Source: Effrenium voratum (lineage: Eukaryota > Sar > Dinophyceae > Suessiales > Symbiodiniaceae). From it: a stretch of DNA of 64,000 nt. Location: NCBI GenBank assembly GCA_963377175.1, contig CAUJNA010003734.1, positions 121,761 to 185,760 on the forward strand, written 5' to 3'. Positions 60,694 through 64,000 of this stretch are shown here, in pieces. Positions within the stretch are counted from its first letter, which is position 1. Every line of letters begins with the position of its first letter. A model generated the notes under the pieces. That model did no database searches. It worked only from the letters and a program-made list of their open reading frames with translations, and was not told the origin of the DNA. The position numbers and the translations under genes are program-made.

Positions 60694-63510
60694 ACAAAAC
60701 ACACAGGCATGTGCACACCTGCCTGCCAACACAGCAACGAATGATCTAGGCCACTCGCCTCCGAGCCAAGTCTTGCAACGCCAAGGTCAGGTTCTCTTCA
60801 ATGGATTCCTGCACTCGCCTGCACACATCTGGAGAAACCAAACTATAGAGCCTGCCTGAGCGACTGGCTGGAGGGTGGCTCCCGCACCACCACAACACTG
60901 CATTGCGATTTTTATTGTGACAAGCATCTCGGGCCTTGTGGGCTTGTGAAGGAATCCAAAAGGACACCTGGGCCTCTTGTGGGTCTTTAAACATGGCTGT
61001 AGCTCAAAACCGGTTTACCATTTTGGAGAAGGTGCACCCATTTTAGGCGGTGTTTTAGTGGGGTCCCGTTCACTGGGCGCACGGGTCTCGCCTAGATTCC
61101 TGCTCCCAGAGCTTCTGCAGGATGCGGCCGCAGTTCCAGACCTTCCAAAATCTGCTTCTGGCGGCGTGACTTAGCCATTCGGCCCAGCCCCACATGCTGA
61201 GCTGAGTTGCCGGCGACCCAGAAGAAAATAGGAAATGAGAAGCTGATCACGAAGCCGGACCAGGAGGAGTTGAAGCTTGTGATCATGACCTTGGCCAAAC
61301 TTGGGATTTTGCTAGGTGACAAGCAAAGGCGCAATCCACGCAAGTCTGCATTTCTGCGTCTGAGCGTGCTTGTGGTATGTTGTGTGTTGTGTTTCGTGTT
61401 GTACGCCGCGCACTGCTGCGCGGCCCTTTGTACTGTATTTTGTGTTGTGTTGTGTTTTGTTTTGTATTGTCAAGTTGTGCTCTGTGGCCTTGGGTTATGG
61501 CAGTGGTTGTGGTTGTGTGCTGTGTTGTGCATGCTGTGTAAGTATTTCCGCGCGTCTTTGATGTGCACGTTTTGCTTTGTGTTCGCTTGTTCGTTTGTGC
61601 CTTTGTGTTGTGTGTGAGTGGGTCCTGGCTCTGTACAAAGCTATGTTGTGCGTGCGTGTATGTGTGCGAGCAAGGGTGGGTGGGGCGGCTGGATGCGCAT
61701 CCCGTTGAATGACAATGTATGATTCATTGACGTGCTTGACTCTTTAGGCGTTCAGAAAAAAAAGCATGCGCCTTCACAAAAATATATGTTGTGATGGCAT
61801 GTGAACAACTTTGAGCAGTCAGACAGGGTGTGTAGAACGGTGCAAGAGCAAAATAAGAAGAACACTGCCACTACATACGCAGCACACTGATGACTTCACT
61901 CAGTCAATCAACCAGAACTTTTATTCGAGACTGGCGTTGTTGAGGCCGCCATGTTTTCATCGAGTTTATGTGAAAGGCAAAACACTTACTGCAACCTCCG
62001 GCAAGCACTCATGAGGTCAATGACAACTATGGATTTTGAGAAAAGCTGTTGATATATTGACATGTTTGCACCAATACCAAGAACATATCTTCAGATATCG
62101 CAGTGATGAGGTGTGCTGGCGTTCACTGGATCTAGTTCAGTTGTTTTGGTTTCAAGGACTCAAATGGTGGTCAAAATGGGCAAGCCCAGTTTTCCTTTGC
62201 TATACCCTCTACAAACTGACAAACGGACCTTTCAGAAGCAGGCCAACAGGCACAGCAAGGGAGCCAAAGGGAGTGAGAAAACTTGGCGGCGATTTTGAGC
62301 GCCCGGCTCCTCCGAAAGTCAGGCCGAAGACCAGCAGCGAGCTAATCACCGCGTTGGCCAGGATCACCTGAGTCACAATCAAAACCCGGTATCAAAATGG
62401 TTCACCCAGAACCATGCTTCAGGAATCAAGAAGGCGGCCGCAGCTATTTGTGGTTGGGATTGTCCCTTACCAAGCTTCATCTGCCCGGGTTTTGATTGTG
62501 GCTCACGATCCAATGTCGAAGTGGGAAATGCTGTGCAAGGCCCGAATTGCTGCGGATGGTTCAAGCCACATGTCCAAAATGGGATAAGCATGGATTGCCC
62601 GCCCCGAACAAAAAAATGGATCCCTGTGGACTAAAGGCAAGTCGGTCTCTCAGACAGCCCGCAACATGCTGGAGATTTGCAAGGAACATGCCAATGCTAC
62701 CAGCTGCCGCGCACGTCAAGGGCCGGGCTCTATGAAACCAAACATGCTGGCCACATGACCAGACCTGGCACAAAAGAAATGCGAGGGTTGTGGCAGAACA
62801 CCCAGTCATGCACACAAACAGATTCACAATGCTTGAAGGAGCATGATATCCCTGAACAACCTTGTTGGCCTGGCTCTGAAACAAGCCAGAGGGACGAGCA
62901 GGCCGAAGGCTTTCTGCGTCAGTTGTGCCATGGAGTGGGCTATGGCTAGGTGCATCATCCTGGAAGCGCGGTATGTGACATCTGCGCAGCCACACATCAC
63001 ATAGACTTCACCGTCTGAGGTGCCAGCCAACCACTCAAGGATGGGGTGACAAAATTCACGCAGGACACCACCACCTGCGAGGCGCAAAAAAAAGCACGGT
63101 CTTTGCGGGCAGCTGCAAACTCCCCACGCAACTGCCCAAGCCCTAGCCATACTGTGGATGTACGAAATCCTGCACTACTTTGAAAACATGGGAACCCACT
63201 GTTTGTCGGTATTTACAGGGAGTCATCATTCCAGGGTTTCTTGGGTGGAGCAGGATTTCGTGCATCCACGGTAGGGGACCTGCCGTCCCCCAACTTCCCC
63301 GAAGCGACCTGCTTGTCGAAAAAATCGTCGCCGCGATCCACCGAGCTGCAGTTCACAGGCCTGGGCTCAAAGAATCTAAAAAGAGAGGCGCCTGCGTTTC
63401 AACCAGTGCCAAAGTCGGGTAGATGCGGAATATGTACACAAGTCAAAGAGTGTGGGGACTGGCGTGTTCTTCTGTCCTTGTGCAGCCAAGGCATCACCAG
63501 AGTTGGTTTA
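60694..63510. other. Host-type flank, no recognisable gene
   Basis: GT-rich sequence of the TGTTGTGT type at about 61370-61640. A 16-base inverted repeat, CACAATCAAAACCCGG near 62373 and CCGGGTTTTGATTGTG near 62489. A minus-strand frame at 60746-60994 is varied but matches nothing I know. Other frames are short. Confidence 0.5.
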
Positions 63511-63950
63511 GATTGACTTGGTGGGTTGGGGGGGGGCTTCGGCTCTTTAGAGTGGGTTTAGGGGGGGTTAGTGTTGGTTTAGGCTGGGCTTAGTGGGTTT
63601 AGGGTGGGTTTAGGGTGGTTGGCCATTCCCGAGTATATTGGATCACAAGGATGCCAAAGGAGATGGGGCCTGGTTTTGTTTTCGGCCCGCCTTAACATCA
63701 CCTTGTTAGCCATTTGTAGCTGTAAATATTTTTGGTGATGGTAGTGGATACATGATTCTCATGGGCTTGCCTCCAAATGAGGGAATCCAAAGTGGGTGAC
63801 TTCCCAAAACTTGGCACGGGTTGGTTTAGGGGGATTGTGTGTGTGTTTAGGGTGGGTTTAGTTGTGGTTTAAGCTGGGTTTAGTGGGGGATTAGGGTTGG
63901 TTTAGGGTGGCTTAGGCATAGTGTATGGATTTAGAGTGGGTCTAGGTCGG
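63511..63950. repeat. Degenerate TTTAGGG-like tract
   Basis: GGGTTTAGGGTGGG and GGTTTAG variants recur many times (for example near 63547, 63597, 63820, 63855, 63900). This resembles interrupted copies of TTTAGGG, the plant-type telomere repeat also reported from dinoflagellates. It is too irregular to be a functional telomere. Confidence 0.55.
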
Positions 63951-64000
63951 GAAGGGGTTAGCCAAGTGGCCCCCTCCGAAGGATTGCTAATTAACTTGCT

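Overview
This window looks like nuclear DNA of a dinoflagellate. It is an inference from four things: GC-rich background full of simple repeats and broken LINE reverse transcriptases, copia-type LTR retrotransposons with very long ORFs, two copies of the 3' part of the dinoflagellate spliced-leader sequence fossilised in the DNA, and degenerate TTTAGGG-like tracts near the right end. Most of the window is mobile DNA of three kinds.

Region 1 (1-18031): a nearly complete copia-type LTR retrotransposon on the minus strand. Its two LTRs are identical over all 296 bases visible and its three long ORFs are open, so it is young. The order of transcription is: 5' LTR (17736-18031), a coiled-coil protein (15884-17587), a 2582-residue Gag-Pol (8196-15944), a third ORF of up to 2425 residues (922-8199), then the 3' LTR at the window start. 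The three ORFs lie in three frames and overlap by 61 and 4 bases. Gag-Pol ends in, and the third ORF begins with, the two halves of one methyltransferase-like domain. The third ORF also carries an apparent Tpt1/KptA-type RNA 2'-phosphotransferase domain.

Region 2 (18032-37271): decayed host-type DNA. It holds at least five LINE polymerase fragments, one of which starts at a spliced-leader relic and so looks like a retroposed trans-spliced mRNA. It also holds a 1-kb dispersed repeat present twice in inverted orientation, a RING-H2 fragment, minisatellites and long microsatellites: (TCAC)n, (TGTC)n and a C/A-rich tract.

Region 3 (37272-60561): an AT-rich 23.3-kb integrated DNA virus of the Polinton / polinton-like class, bounded by 440-bp terminal inverted repeats that differ at about six positions, and sitting between two C-rich simple repeats. 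It encodes a protein-primed family B DNA polymerase, retroviral-type integrase, A32-type packaging ATPase, double-jelly-roll major capsid protein, penton-like minor capsid protein, a fibre with a C-terminal S74 self-cleaving chaperone, a lipase-like hydrolase, a small C5-cytosine methyltransferase and about a dozen small proteins, several zinc-binding. The core genes for integration, packaging and capsid are open. At least seven others carry a single small lesion (homopolymer frameshift, 5-bp duplication, in-frame TAA), and the fibre gene is also split by a 1.55-kb GC-rich host repeat. Hairpins at gene ends suggest virus-specific transcript 3' ends.

Region 4 (60562-64000): host-type GC-rich flank with simple repeats, no recognisable gene, and TTTAGGG-like sequence.

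The most interesting points are the intact capsid/packaging core of the endogenous virus, the Tpt1-like and methyltransferase-like domains in the copia element, a 12-base motif repeated in that element, the spliced-leader fossils, and two related GC-rich 33-bp inserts lying in frame in two viral genes.
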